A program made the translations under genes and the position numbers. 64,000 nt of DNA from Dichomitus squalens LYAD-421 SS1 (taxonomy: Eukaryota > Basidiomycota > Agaricomycetes > Polyporales > Polyporaceae), in the NCBI RefSeq assembly GCF_000275845.1, contig NW_006766897.1, positions 600,247-664,246 on the forward strand, given 5' to 3'. How positions within the stretch are numbered: position 1 is the stretch's first letter; each line of letters opens with the position of its first letter. Shown here piece by piece: positions 41,519 to 52,244 of the stretch. The notes below the pieces were generated by a model. It saw only the letters and a program-made list of their open reading frames with translations, had not been told where the DNA came from and did not search any database.

Positions 41519-43507
41519 ATGTGTAAAGGAGGAACGTGGAAGCGAGAGGTCGTCCCTGACCACAAGGTGCGTTCCTTCCACCGCAACCCCCGTCCGGGCG
41601 TCGCGCGCACTCTCGCTGACGCTGCTGTATAGTTCGACTTCGTCGATACTCGTGAGTTCAGAGACACGGGATGTGGCATGCGAATGAAGTGAGTACTTCG
41701 AATGACTAGCGCAACGGGCTACCAGAAATGAGATGTGTATAACGAGCCATGCTGATTACTGCCTGCACTTACCACAGGTACCTCTGGCTCTACGTCGGCG
41801 TGCTCATTTCCTTCCTCGTCTATGTCTCCGATATCTTCACAGCAGTTACCATGCTTACCACTACGTCGTGGTCGAACGCCATCTTCAACTCGTGTCCTGC
41901 GAATGATACCAACGGGTGTGTCTATATCCCGTTCAGCATCGGCCGTTGGTTGTTCTTCGGATGCGTCATATTCTCCTTCCTGCTGGTGTGTTCTATGTAT
42001 CCCCACATTTGATTTCAAGACAGTTGCTGAACTCCGTGCAGCTTGCGTACGACGCATACAAGGCGAAGAAGATCATTCAGAGTCGTGACATCTCGTACGC
42101 CTTCACCAATGTCATGGCTAACAAGTACTACTCCCTCAGTGAGTTGCTGTGCTCTGAAGCCTCTGATGAACACATCATGTTGACATCTCGTTGCAGGGTC
42201 TTACGACCATTTCTGCTTCTTCAACCACATCGCTGCCTCTACGAAGCGTATCGACGACTTCACCTTCTTCGTCTTCTTCACCTTCAAGAGCTGGAAGCGG
42301 CTGCTCTTCGCCGATGGTCCACGTCAGTCTATCAACGCGCTGACCCTGTACGCGTTTTATCTTTCCAAGGAGAAGGATGGACACTGGTACGACATCTCGA
42401 AGTACTTCGACGGCGACCTCATTACCTCTGCCCTTACCGTGTCGACGGCCTTCACTGTGTTCATCTTTGCCATCTCCCTCTTGATGCTCATCATCGCCGG
42501 TATCTGCTACATTCCTCTGCTTGCACACATCCAGGGTAACCTCAAGGTATGTTTCTCGCCTCACACCTGCAATCAGGGATGACGGTCCTCACGCGACGTA
42601 GGAATACTGCTGCCACAAAGTCGACAAGCGTATATCTGAGATCATCAAGCGGAGGAACAAGCAGCGTCTCGCCAAAGCGGCTGCTCTCGCGAAGAAGGAG
42701 GCGGCGGGCGACTTCTCTCATCTCAAGAACAAAAAGGGAGAGTTCATTGCCAAACCCTTGCCCCAACCTACCCTCCCCAACCTCTCCGTCGACGACGACA
42801 TCGACGACGCCGCGTCCATGCGCACGCGTGGGCCGCCCGCGAGCACCTACACCGGTACCGACTACTACAGCGACTACAAGGCGGACTATGCATCCGACTA
42901 CCCTCCGCCCATGCCCGGCTATGCGCAGGCAGGCTACCACCACCAGTACAACAACTCGGTCGGCACGCTCCCCGACCAGCCGCAACTGCATTACGACGAC
43001 GACGTCGCGAGTCAAACGCACCTTGCCTCTGCTGCTGCGCCGTTCGCCCATGACGATCAGTACTTGTTCAATCAGCACAGCGCGTACGGCGCTTATGAGT
43101 CGTACCGGTCAGGCAGCACCGCACCCGACTACCGCTCGGGTAGCGTCGCTCCTGACTACCGTTCGGGGAGTGTTGCGCCTGACTACCGTTCAGGGAGCGT
43201 TGCGCCGGATTACCGCTCGGCGAGTACCGTGCCCGACTACCGTTCGGCGAGCACAGCGCCATACGGCCAGCAGGCGCATCAGATGTACCAGCAGGAGGAC
43301 TTCCCCAACCCTCACTCCCCGAGCGCCCAGCAGGCGTTGGGACATGGCGTCCAGCAGCAGCAGCATAACCCGTATGCGCAGCAGCAACACGATCCGTACG
43401 CGCAACATCAATACGACCCATACGCGGCGGACCCGTACGGGTATCAGCGGCAGAGCGGGCACAGCGACGGGTACGAGTACAACAACGGCCATGCACATGC
43501 CATGTAG
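41519..43507 (+). CDS. KCH1: KCH1/PRM6-family fungal potassium transporter
   Basis: The start at 41519 gives MCKGGTWKREVVPDHK, then FDFVDTREFRDTGCGMRMKY; these 'WKREVVPDHKFDFVD' residues mark the family. Membrane helices follow: LWLYVGVLISFLVYVSDIFT, IGRWLFFGCVIFSFLLLAYD, and LTVSTAFTVFIFAISLLMLI. Between them lie RSYDHFCFFNHIAASTKRID, DDFTFFVFFTFKSWKRLLFA and YAFYLSKEKDGHWYDISKYF. After EYCCHKVDKRISEIIKRRNK comes a tail of about 290 residues rich in Tyr, Pro, Gln and Ser, including six 9-residue repeats and QQ/HxYDPYA units. Known role of Kch1/Prm6: low-affinity potassium influx that helps activate the Ca2+ channel complex during mating or stress. The transmembrane part is firm; the tail is probably disordered and cytosolic. 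Confidence 0.9.
43103..43264 (+). repeat. Six tandem 27-bp coding repeats in the KCH1 tail
   Basis: Six units of exactly 27 bases start at 43103, 43130, 43157, 43184, 43211 and 43238, each coding YRSGSVAPD or a close variant (YRSGSTAPD, YRSASTVPD, YRSASTAPY). The units differ mainly at third codon positions, so the protein unit is under selection even though the DNA has drifted. No interspersed spacers exist, so this is not a CRISPR-type array. Confidence 0.93.
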
Positions 43508-44007
43508 TTGTGTAGCACCACCAACTAGCATTCATTCCTTACCCCAAGTACGCTCGCACGCTCATGACATGTCGCACACGTTGTTCCCGCCGTCGTTATC
43601 GTTGTCGCAGTTTGTTCGCATCGTCGCTAGCTTGTCCCCCACATTCCACGCTTCCATCCACATCCCATCTCCATCACCACTCCCGACTGTCATCCCCCAT
43701 TCTACCACCCGTTGCATCATTCATCTAGCATCTTGGAATCCATCTCTTTATTCCTTATATCGACAGCTCAGATCTTTTTGATTCTCACTTCGGGCCGTCC
43801 TTCGCTCATGCCTTCTATCATGTTCGTAGTGAAGAACGTTGTACTATCATAATCGCCTTGCGGACTGTACATAGTTCTTTCCGTGCCTACGACAATGCAC
43901 TAGCCACCGCAAGCCGAGCTGCGCTATGTGCTCCAATATCGTCCGTACTTCGTTCGAGCACTGCTGGTAGCGATGAAAAGAGGCGGCCATGACTGCCAGC
44001 CGCAGCA
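43508..44007. other. Intergenic stretch between convergent genes
   Basis: 500 bases between the stops of KCH1 (plus) and IMP2 (minus). The first half is pyrimidine-rich with short frames; nothing recognisable apart from expected 3' UTR sequence. Confidence 0.45.
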
Positions 44008-44922
44008 TCAGGAACTTGGCGGCGGCGCGATCGTGACGCGCGAGTTCCGCCACTTTTCTCGTTCGAGGTCAGCCCGGCTCCTACGCCATCCGGGGGTGCC
44101 GCGTTTGGCGTCGTGTCGGGCTATGAGCGGCTGGCCGAGCGGCCCTATGCGTTCCCATGGCCAGAGGATGAAGGACAGTCTGGATTCGATCAGGCCGAGG
44201 GCAACCTGGGTCAGAACGTCCAAGTGAGTTGGGGGCGGTGGTGTGGTTTAGACAGTGAGCGCGACGTACCGGTCCGAAACGATTGCTGTCCTCGGTGCGG
44301 AATGGTTCGTCGCCTGGAGACAGACAGGTTTTCAACACCTCGGGATGGATGCGCTGACGGGATTCATGTGAGCGCACCTTCGACCCATGCATGTCCCTGC
44401 GGGATCACGACTTCGGCGTCAGGATATGGTGGCAACGTTCGGACCTATGCCATGTTAGCGAGGAACAGATGGCAGACATGACCGGAAACGTACGGTGTCA
44501 CCCTCCAGCGCAATGATACGCTTCACGATCAGCTTAGAGTCTACTGGGGACCTGTATGTCAACGGTCAGCACACCTCCCGACAGATTAGGTTCAGTAACG
44601 CACTTGAGAGCCACGACATCCCCGCGATTGTAACTCTTCCAGAACTTCACCGAGCACCTGTTGAACAACACGAGGTCCTTCCATACTGAATCATCTGGGT
44701 TCAGCGTAGGCTAGCTAGCATGGTCTTCGTCAGCTGCGAGAACCAAGCGACGTCTGAGATGCATTGCACCTGCATACTGCGACCCTTGACGGACTTGATG
44801 TTAAAGCCATACTCCGTTATGAAGATTCCTAAAGGCAACCAGACGAATGCGGAGAGCGTCCAGCGAAGCCTGGGTCGCTGCTGAACGTAATCACGACCAG
44901 CGGGTATTACGCTCGGGTCCAT
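44008..44922 (-). CDS. IMP2: Imp2-type mitochondrial inner-membrane peptidase (S26 family)
   Basis: From 44922: MDPSVIPAGRDYVQQRPRLR, a membrane segment (TLSAFVWLPLGIFITEYG), then FNIKSVKGRSMQ with the catalytic Ser, LNPDDSVWKDLVLFNRCSVK, FWKSYNRGDVVALK, SKLIVKRIIALEGDT with the catalytic Lys (VKRIIALEGD), PYPDAEVVIPQGHAWVEGDE, PFRTEDSNRFGPV, and ALGLIESRLSFILWPWERIG then PL. This order matches Imp2/IMMP2L rather than Imp1. Known role: inner-membrane peptidase that trims intermembrane-space sorting signals, for example of cytochrome c1. The ORF continues about 45 residues past the usual end with a basic Arg-rich tail. Six or so small exons. It ends next to the MITE cluster. Confidence 0.9.
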
Positions 44923-45005
44923 CTAGGACTAATCTGAACGGGTCCCCAGGTTGTTTCCCGACTGGTAGTCAAGAAGACGGGCCTGGTTCTTCGCTCGTGG
45001 GACTA

Positions 45006-45468
45006 TGGTGCAGTTCACTTAAACGCCTCCACTTTTGTACGCTGTTAGGCGCCGTGTCATAAGTCCTCCAGATATTCATGATTTCGGTCAATTTTGTGTG
45101 AATTTCAAGGAATTGAACAGAGGAAGCGATCCCCAAAGGGGATTCTCGATAGGGTGAGAACTGGCAAAAATGGCCGTACCAGTTCTGCCACGGCACGTGA
45201 TCTGGGCGTCTATATCCCCAAAGAGTTATATAATACCATACCATTGCCTGTACAGATCGGCATCCTTGAACTTGGGCCATGTATGGGAGGGTTCAGACAC
45301 TATCGTGTCGTGGGATAACGGCTCTATGGAGGTTCCTTGGGCTTGCACTTCCATCTGTGCAGCCTGGTAAGTCACGACAACCGATTCGAGCATACTGCCA
45401 AGTCACGTGACACATAAGCGCGCGCTTAATCGCGTACAAAAGTGGAGGCGTTTAAGTAAACTGCACCA
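45006..45468. mobile_element. MITE-like element A, 37-bp terminal inverted repeats, TA duplication
   Basis: The left end from 45006 reads TGGTGCAGTTCACTTAAACG and continues CCTCCACTTTTGTACGC; the right end, read on the minus strand from 45468, starts TGGTGCAGTTTACTTAAACG and continues the same way. One mismatch in 37 bases. TA lies outside both ends (45004-45005 and 45469-45470). There is no transposase frame in the 463-bp element. Such long, nearly perfect ends suggest rather recent insertion. Probably Tc1/mariner-type, inferred from the TA. Confidence 0.82.
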
Positions 45469-45820
45469 TAGAATACTCAGACCTTGCCCCGCTCACAAAG
45501 ATGGATGCGTGTAAGCGCGTCCTGTACCGAGTGAGCCTCGCGGCCTTCGATCTGTCTGGGTCTGCGTCGCCGCCTCAGGTCCATTACATTCGTTGACGAA
45601 CGTAAAGGCTGCCAACCTTGCCCGACGCGCGGGTTCGGACGCTGGGATTGGGTTCAATCCCACCGTTTTATGGCGACTGATGGCGACAAGGAGAGAAATC
45701 TTCGAACTGGCTTCACTCAAATTATACTCATGTTAGGCGCCCAAAGGCAAGTCCCGACTCCGCTCCGAGATCAAGCATGCCGCTCCCGAGCCGCTCAGCA
45801 TGCGACGTCCTCCACTGCTA

Positions 45821-46497
45821 CTATCGCGACCCCAGTGTTCGGACAAAAAGGCGCCCGCTGCGAAAACCCTTCGTTTTATGTACTTTCCTGTACTCCGATA
45901 ATGCTCAATTTTGGCATGAAAAAGGAGATGCATATGCATAGACTACGTGCCAAACATAAGACATATTGAAGGAGACACGAGCAATGGAGACAGGATATAC
46001 AGGGCCTGACCCCAGTGTTCGGACAATTCTCCGCACAGCAGGTCACGATCTGTCACGCTTGCCGACACCTGCCGGTCTTCAGGGAATCCCCGTTCTCCAG
46101 CTTGATGAGCCTTAGCCGAGCATCCCGAGCAAGTCGGAGAGTCAAACTGTGGCTGCATTGTCACGCCCTTGAGGGCTGCTTCTTGTTTCTCCTCTGCGTT
46201 CCCCTGAGCAGGCCTCGGAAAATTGGGTAGTGAGTAAAATGCGTAGGTAGAAATACGTACACGAGATTTGTATGGAAGCGCCCGAAGAGGGATACGAAGC
46301 GAGACTCCCGAAGCTTTGATAGGGAAGGGTTGCACCACTCCCTTCCACAAGATCGCCCCAAGGGCTTATGATATAAATTCAGTTCTTTTTGCTGCTTATT
46401 TGGAACACATATGGGCACCTACCTTCCAACTTGCAAGTTTATCGAGTGGACAATGACGGAGATACGGTCGTTTGTCCGAACACTGGGGTCGCGATAG
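45821..46497. mobile_element. MITE-like element B, 27-bp perfect terminal inverted repeats, TA duplication
   Basis: The left end from 45821 reads CTATCGCGACCCCAGTGTTC and continues GGACAAA; the right end ending at 46497 is its exact reverse complement. TA flanks both ends (45819-45820 and 46498-46499). A further copy of GACCCCAGTGTTCGGACAA lies inside at about 46009, in the same direction as the left end, so the element may be a partial dimer or hold an older nested copy. Length is 677 bp; no transposase frame. The first bases, CTATC, are shared with the 6.0-kb element. Confidence 0.8.
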
Positions 46498-46502
46498 TAG
46501 TA

Positions 46503-47054
46503 GTGTACGCGGCAGAATGTTGCCATTTTGCCGCTGCCATTCTGCCAGTGGCACTTGCCGTTCTGCCATCGGGCCTATGCTGGCAAATATTGGCAGATGT
46601 CATGAGCGCTTAGTCCAGAAAATGATCGTAGGGACTGATCTCCAGAAGCTTTTAATGCCTGTACTCATAAAAATTCCCTAGAGAAGTACAGGTTTATGAT
46701 TTCTGCAAAAGCACCGCGTTTCGTGGACTCAGGACGATACTGATTGGTTTCACCTTGTTGTCGAACGGTGTGCTTCCGGCGCTCAAATAATAAGGAGCCG
46801 CCCACGCCGCTCTTCATGCGCTACACCTCTTCAAAAAGCTGGATAGACTCATCTAAGGCCGACTGAGAAGCATAGAAAAATTACAGGTACTCCCTCAGGC
46901 GCTCTGAGGAATGTATGTCAAGGGTAACTTACTCCAGACTCGATGTCTCTCCACCAAGGCGCTTAAGTATTTGCCAGTTTCTGCCGACCATGGCAATTGC
47001 CATATCTGCCATACCTGCCGGCAGAATAGCCCGAAACATTTCTGCCATATACAC
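46503..47054. mobile_element. MITE-like element C, imperfect ends with TGCC/GGCA subterminal repeats
   Basis: The left end from 46503 reads GTGTACGCGGCAGAATGTTG; the right end, read on the minus strand from 47054, reads GTGTATATGGCAGAAATGTT. TA lies outside both (46501-46502 and 47055-47056). Many short TGCCA, CTGCC and GGCAG units crowd both ends, and CTGGCAAATA occurs near each end in inverted order (46580, 46978). Starts only 5 bases beyond element B. No coding sequence seen. The boundaries are less certain than for A and B. Confidence 0.55.
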
Positions 47055-47880
47055 TAACTGCTAGCTCTCGAGTCCCGTCCGTCTTTGGCTCTGTGCTAGT
47101 ACAGCTCGGATGCAAGCTTTGCTACTTGCGCGTGCACAATTGGCCGCATTGCGTGCGTTCCGACGCAATCAGCCATGCAGCCTTCGTTTCTTGCCTCACA
47201 AGATATTCGCTGCTCTCAGAGGATCTCCTCTGATAGCGGATGAATGGACGAGACGTGAGGGAAGACTCGCTACAAGAGGCCGAGACGATGAAATGCGTTG
47301 CTGGGACAGGGCCCGACGGATCTTGGGCTTGGCCGCCGCGCCCTCTCCCGTTGGGTGTGCTGGGAGGGTCTTCTGTCCTTCCTGGTGCCGCTGGCTTTGT
47401 GCTTTGTGGTGCAACGAGCGAGGGAATTTGGGGGTCGAGCTGCCATCTGTCAACTCTCAAGTGCACTTCGCGGCTCGCTCTGTCGTCCGGCTCCCCCGCG
47501 AGGCGAGCCGGATGTAGGCGAAACTCGATTCAGACTACTCTCGATCTGTCTGTCTCCAAATGTTTTGAAGTTCCGTGCTCTTCGAGAGCATATATGCCCA
47601 CTAGCAAATCCCCGTCCATTGAAACTCATCCCTGCTCTTGCCCTCCACCCTGTCCGTGCTCTTCGCGAGTGCGTGTTTGGCTCTCTTCTGCAGAGGGAGG
47701 CGGTCATCACCGTCACAAGTACTGGGCTACTTTGTGCTCTCCGTCTCCCACCGCTTGCGCTATGTAACGTCCTACTGCAGTTGCACATGATATATATATA
47801 TCAGTAGCAACAGAGCAATGTGAGGTCTCAGTTCTAGCTCAATTCCGTGCATCATCGCGATCGCAAGGCTGGGTAAGGGT
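47055..47880. other. Gene-poor stretch next to the MITE cluster
   Basis: About 825 bases. Overlapping frames of 110-175 codons exist on both strands (47110-47810) but none shows a domain or a sensible splice pattern. A TATATATATATC run lies at about 47790-47803. No repeat end is recognised. Confidence 0.4.
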
Positions 47881-49750
47881 TTACCCCGCAATGTCATAGC
47901 TGAAGTCTAGCAAGATTTCACCTGCCAACTTGTCGCCGAGTCCGTTCAGTGTTCTCAGGATAGCTTCCTTGAACCTGCCGCCATTGTCATTCCACTCATC
48001 CGACTCCTGTGGACCCCGCTGATCAGCACAACGTACTCAAGAGACGTCTCGAGTACAAGTCACTTACCGTGAGATTTCCTACAATGATAGTATTCTGTTC
48101 AAAGCCGACCATGACGCGCACTCTATCCAGCACCTCGTCTTCGGGTTCTTGTGGGGGATCTATGCTCGTAGCGTTGAGTAGTCGCATGTGTTCAATAGAC
48201 GGAATAGAAAGACGCCGCGTACATGCTTCAGTAGCAGGTGCATCTAGACAGCGGTCCGGGTGGGCACAGGACGCGTAGTGGTACTGATCAAGGAGGGGCC
48301 GGAACTGTTCCAGAGGGAACCAAGTATAGTCCTCGGGGTCTAGGACGTATGTAGGCGAATATTCGCCTTTGTATCGCATCTTAACGCAGGAGTGAATGTA
48401 GAAGCCTAGGCGTACAAATTGCTGTCAGTCTCGCGACCCAAGTTGCGCAGACGAGGATAATCTTCCTGACCCATGTAGAGAAACTTCATATCAGTCAGGC
48501 CTGCCTCGTGCATCTCCTTCACGAGGGACACTTCTCGCATCGCGCTCAGCTGCAGGCGTGAAAAATCAGCTGCGGGCCACCGCTTGAAGAGAAGAAAAGA
48601 ATGCTTGCCTTGCCCAAGGAGAACTTCTCCCATTTCTTCTCATACATGAAGTAGACGCTAGAGACGCAGTTCGGCACGACGTCTATCACGCTCATCGCAA
48701 TGAGCTGCCCGTCTATTCTGTGCAACTGGTGGAACGATCCATATGATTGGGGGAGGTGCGACGGCGCTCCTGATAGATAGGTTATAGGTCGCGGCTGTCA
48801 AAGTTTGGTCAGTCAGCTATGTTGCTATTCAGGACAGGTGTAGGAGAGCGTACGCACCACAAGCAGTGACTTGCATAAGAAGCGAGTGAAACCGCCCGGC
48901 GTAACATCGTCATCATTATGAATATGTTTCTGGTAGCTCTGATATAAAGCAAATTTCTCTTGAGTGAACGAGGCTGGCTCTAGAGTAACCTAAAACTATC
49001 TTCAGCGGTGCATAGGGCGATATCTGGTACATACGTACCTCGTATTTGTGAGCTGGAGTCTCATCCCTAAGAAAGCGCAGTTCGGCAGCATGTATGTCAT
49101 CGGCGAGCTTGAAAACATGTTCCGCTTTTCCCTTCCTTCTCCCCTTTCCTTTCGTCGACGTTCTGCAGGTAACAGTAAGCTATGAGACGCGCAAGCGAGG
49201 TATATCCTCACCCTTCAGATATGTCCACGGAAGCGCCTCCGTCATGCTGGTCTCCGTTAGATATATGTCGATTGAACCTAGCCATGCGATTAGCTACTCG
49301 CCATTAACTTGTTTTTGTTTGTGACTGCGAACCTGTTGATTAGCTTCCGCTGGCTCTTCGACGGTCTGAACCGAATAGCATCTAGCCTAATACTACAGTA
49401 ATCAGACAGTGGATTCAATCGCACGAGGACCGAAGGAGCCCTGGACCTGATCGTGTACTGAGGACAGCAAGACCGCCTCAGGTCCGGCTTGTAGTAGTAC
49501 GTGCCTGACCGTCTCCAGCCACGATCCATCATTTCCTGGTATACCTACAGACGCGACAGTGAGCTCGTTGGACATGATGCGCAAGACTATGACTGTGCAG
49601 TACACGACAACCCATCACGTGTGCTATGCCTTCCGCGGCATGGTAGCTGGTTTGGGCCTCGCTGCGCTTTCCTGGAGATCCGCAGTAGCCACACGTCGAA
49701 TTGCGCGGTCGTAGCGGACTGAAGATGGTTGGTGGCTCTCGCGAGGACAT
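47881..49750 (-). CDS. ATE1: Ate1, arginyl-tRNA--protein transferase
   Basis: From 49750: MSSREPPTIFSPLRPRNSTC, then GYCGSPGKRSEAQTSYHAAE; the CGYC pair is the conserved N-terminal Cys motif of Ate1. Next MMDRGWRRSGTYYYKPDLRR then SCCPQYTIR (second Cys pair), LDAIRFRPSKSQRKLINRFN, then GQLIAMSVIDVVPNCVSSVY, SAMREVSLVKEMHEAGLTDM, KFLYMGQ..., LGFYIHSCVKMRYKGEYSPT, YVLDPEDYTWFPLEQFRPLL, and a C-terminus FKEAILRTLNGLGDKLAGEI. Known role: transfers Arg from Arg-tRNA to acidic or oxidised N-terminal residues, marking proteins for N-degron degradation. Both enzyme domains are intact. About eight exons; junctions between 48780 and 49300 are approximate. Same strand as HSV2, which lies upstream. Confidence 0.92.
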
Positions 49751-50227
49751 GATTGAGGGGATTTGGACGCCGCACGCCTGGAGCTAGGTCACCGTTGTGA
49801 GACTTCGACTCGTCGTGGAAGGGCAACGTGAGATCGAACTTGCAGTAATGGTCGAGTAGTAGAAACCTTGGCAGGAAGCTGTGCTGACAGGGACCGACCA
49901 CAGATTGGGTTCCGATCCTGTATGGCGCTACCGACATTCAAATGGCGGTAGCGCTGCGACTGCAGGCGGGAACAACTTGAATGTAAGTATGTCATGAATA
50001 CAGATACAAGATTAATGACAATGTGCAATGGCATGTGTGGTATTACAGGTATGATGTCGTGCAGTGCGATGTGGCAGTCGTCTCGGAGAGCATGAAGCAT
50101 GAACGTGGGCGATAGACCGGTATCCTAGTGCACATGTCCGAATAAATCCCGGAAGACAGGAACCATGGTGTAAACTCCAAGAAATCCGTCGAAGCTGAAT
50201 CCGGAGACAGAGAGCAGATATTGAAGC
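49751..50227. other. Intergenic region between ATE1 and HSV2
   Basis: About 475 bases between the ATE1 start and the HSV2 stop, both on the minus strand. Short frames only; no domain. Presumably the ATE1 promoter. Confidence 0.45.
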
Positions 50228-51825
50228 TTATCCCCAGCCGTCCCACCGGCCGAACCGCCTGTACTCGCGAAGGATGCACTCCCGTCCAGGCTTCTCCTCC
50301 CGCTCGCGGTCCTTGCCTTTGTCTGGTCTGCTAGCGAAGGAAGAGCCGCTGTATGATCGAGGGCGTGCCATGGATATAGTCCTCACATTGGGAGGGGATG
50401 CTGATAACGGATCTCGGAGCGACGGGGTGGGTAGTGGGACAGGTGAAGGAGGATGTGATGATGGTGCCGCAGCGGAAGACGATGTCGGCAGAGATAGACG
50501 GTACCAGCCCCCGGTGTAAGTCAACGCAACCAGCTGATATTCGGCGGAAAGCGTGCTTCCAGGCTCGTCCAGGTCTTCTGGAGACACCTGGATCCATCCT
50601 ACGACGCACTTCTCTTCGTCGACGACGTCAGCGGTAGGCGATCGAGCGGGTTGGCCAGATATCGATATATGAGATGTCTGTGATGGAATCCGATATTGGG
50701 CGTATGACCACTCTGAGTCGAAGTACTTCGGCAGAGGTACATAAGACGTAAAAGACGAGAAGGTGGATTGTCGATTGCTGAGGTAGCATCATGGTGAGAC
50801 CATGCAGCACCATTATGAGGACAAGGGCACACTCACGAGGCTCCTGAACCGACTGTCAAGGCGAAGACATGCACGGTTCCCTTATCGCTCCATACGCACA
50901 CCTCACGTTCGTCGGGTCGAAATGCAACACCATAGATCTCAGCCTTGTCCGAGCCCCTCCGCAATTCCCTCACCAGCTTCCCAGTAGTGGTGTCCCATAT
51001 TCGTATCAAGGTCCCGCGAGAGGATGTAGTGGCGAGCAAACGACCAGAAGGCGGGACGGAGAGTGTGCTAAGAGCACTCTCATGAGCAATGATGATGGTG
51101 GGCGGAGGTTTGGCAGGATTCGGCGGCGGTCGTGATGGAGGTGCGGATGGCGGAGGGCCGATCGGCTGAGGCGGGGGACATGGTGGTAGATGTACGAGCT
51201 GCAGATGACCCATCTGGCGGCCTGGGATGGCTAGAAGTGTTGAATGTGTCGCGGTCGCCAGCGCAAGGAGACCTTATCGACGCTGTTAGCTCAAGCTGTC
51301 GTAACAACATAGTGCGGGCGAAGTACGTACCTCGGGAATTGTCACATGTGTCCCATTCGCCGTACCGCTCTACCGTCTCCCCGATTTGGAATACAACGAC
51401 TCGCCTGCGCAACGCGACTGCGAGCCACCCGCGCCGACAGGCTAGTCCCCTGACCTTCTCCCTGAACTCGAGCTCTGCGACTTCTTGTGCGATTGCATCA
51501 TCCCACAGTATGACCTTGTTCGGAGGATAGCGCGGACTTCTACCGCCGCCGACCAGGAACAAGAGCGACGACGTATGGAGCGGAACAACGATGGACAAGG
51601 TTCCGCCTGTAATCTCTACATTGTGTGCGAATTATGGCCACGCAATTGATTGAGGCCGAGCTCGATGTACATACCGCGTTTCCGGAGGAGCTGCAGCGGC
51701 CATGTACGATACACTGCGAACCCAGCCTTAGTGGAGATCGTGAATATGCGGCACTCGGGGTCAAATCGTGCGTCAAAGATGAGGACTGGGGCGGTCGCGC
51801 TGATGGAATGCCGCGCAAGATTCAT
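50228..51825 (-). CDS. HSV2: HSV2/WIPI-type PROPPIN (phosphoinositide-binding beta-propeller)
   Basis: From 51825: MNLARHSISATAPVLIFDAR, FDPECRIFTISTKAGFAVYR, TWPLQLLRKR, then SSLLFLVGGGRSPRYPPNKV, ILWDDAIAQEVAELEFREKV, RGLACRRGWLAVALRRRVVV, PTIIIAHESALSTLSVPPSG, RLLATTSSRGTLIRIWDTTT and GKLVRELRRGSDKAEIYGVA. LRRG stands at the FRRG position, whose two Arg bind PI3P/PI(3,5)P2; NPNKV-LWDD and ATxSxxGTLIRIWD are PROPPIN landmarks. The protein ends with a Ser/Pro insert and GRECILREYRRFGRWDGWG. The branch looks like HSV2/WDR45B rather than ATG18. Known role: membrane recruitment in autophagy. An insert within the last blade (SSHPPSPVPLPTPSL) is probably disordered. Confidence 0.9.
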
Positions 51826-52244
51826 GTGTTGGTGGTCGAGGGAGAGAGGGCGGGAGGCCCATTTCTGTGCCGTGCACACGCTGCTGCTATCCCATAATTG
51901 CTATCACGTGAGACATACACGAAACGGGCACCGTGTGGCGTAAGCCTTCGGATGCTGCGGCTGAGCTTAAACACTCGGATTGGACGAGAGGATGGCAGGA
52001 AGATAGTAGATTGTACATTCCAGAGAGTGATGAGTAGCGACACAAGACACGGATGCAGTTAAGTAAGCCATACATAGTACGCCGGACATGATGGTGATCC
52101 TGTAGGCTACAATGACGCCTACTGATACAAGTGGTAAATTGAGCATGTAATAGATACGTCCGTCCCAGACCTAAGATCAGAACCCTTTGTTAAGACACCC
52201 CAGACCGTTACAGCACCCCGCACATATTTTCCCTAGGATACACC
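51826..52244. other. Intergenic stretch upstream of HSV2
   Basis: About 420 bases between the HSV2 start and the stop of the Cys-rich gene (both minus). No domain, repeat or RNA gene seen; likely HSV2 promoter. Confidence 0.45.

Noticed and set aside
43103..43264. Regular 27-bp repeats resembling a CRISPR array
   Set aside because: The units are directly tandem without spacers and encode a protein repeat in frame; the organism is a eukaryote.
45625..45672. GGGTTCAATCCC, similar to a tRNA T-loop
   Set aside because: The supposed T-stem has two mismatches out of five and no other tRNA arm is present.
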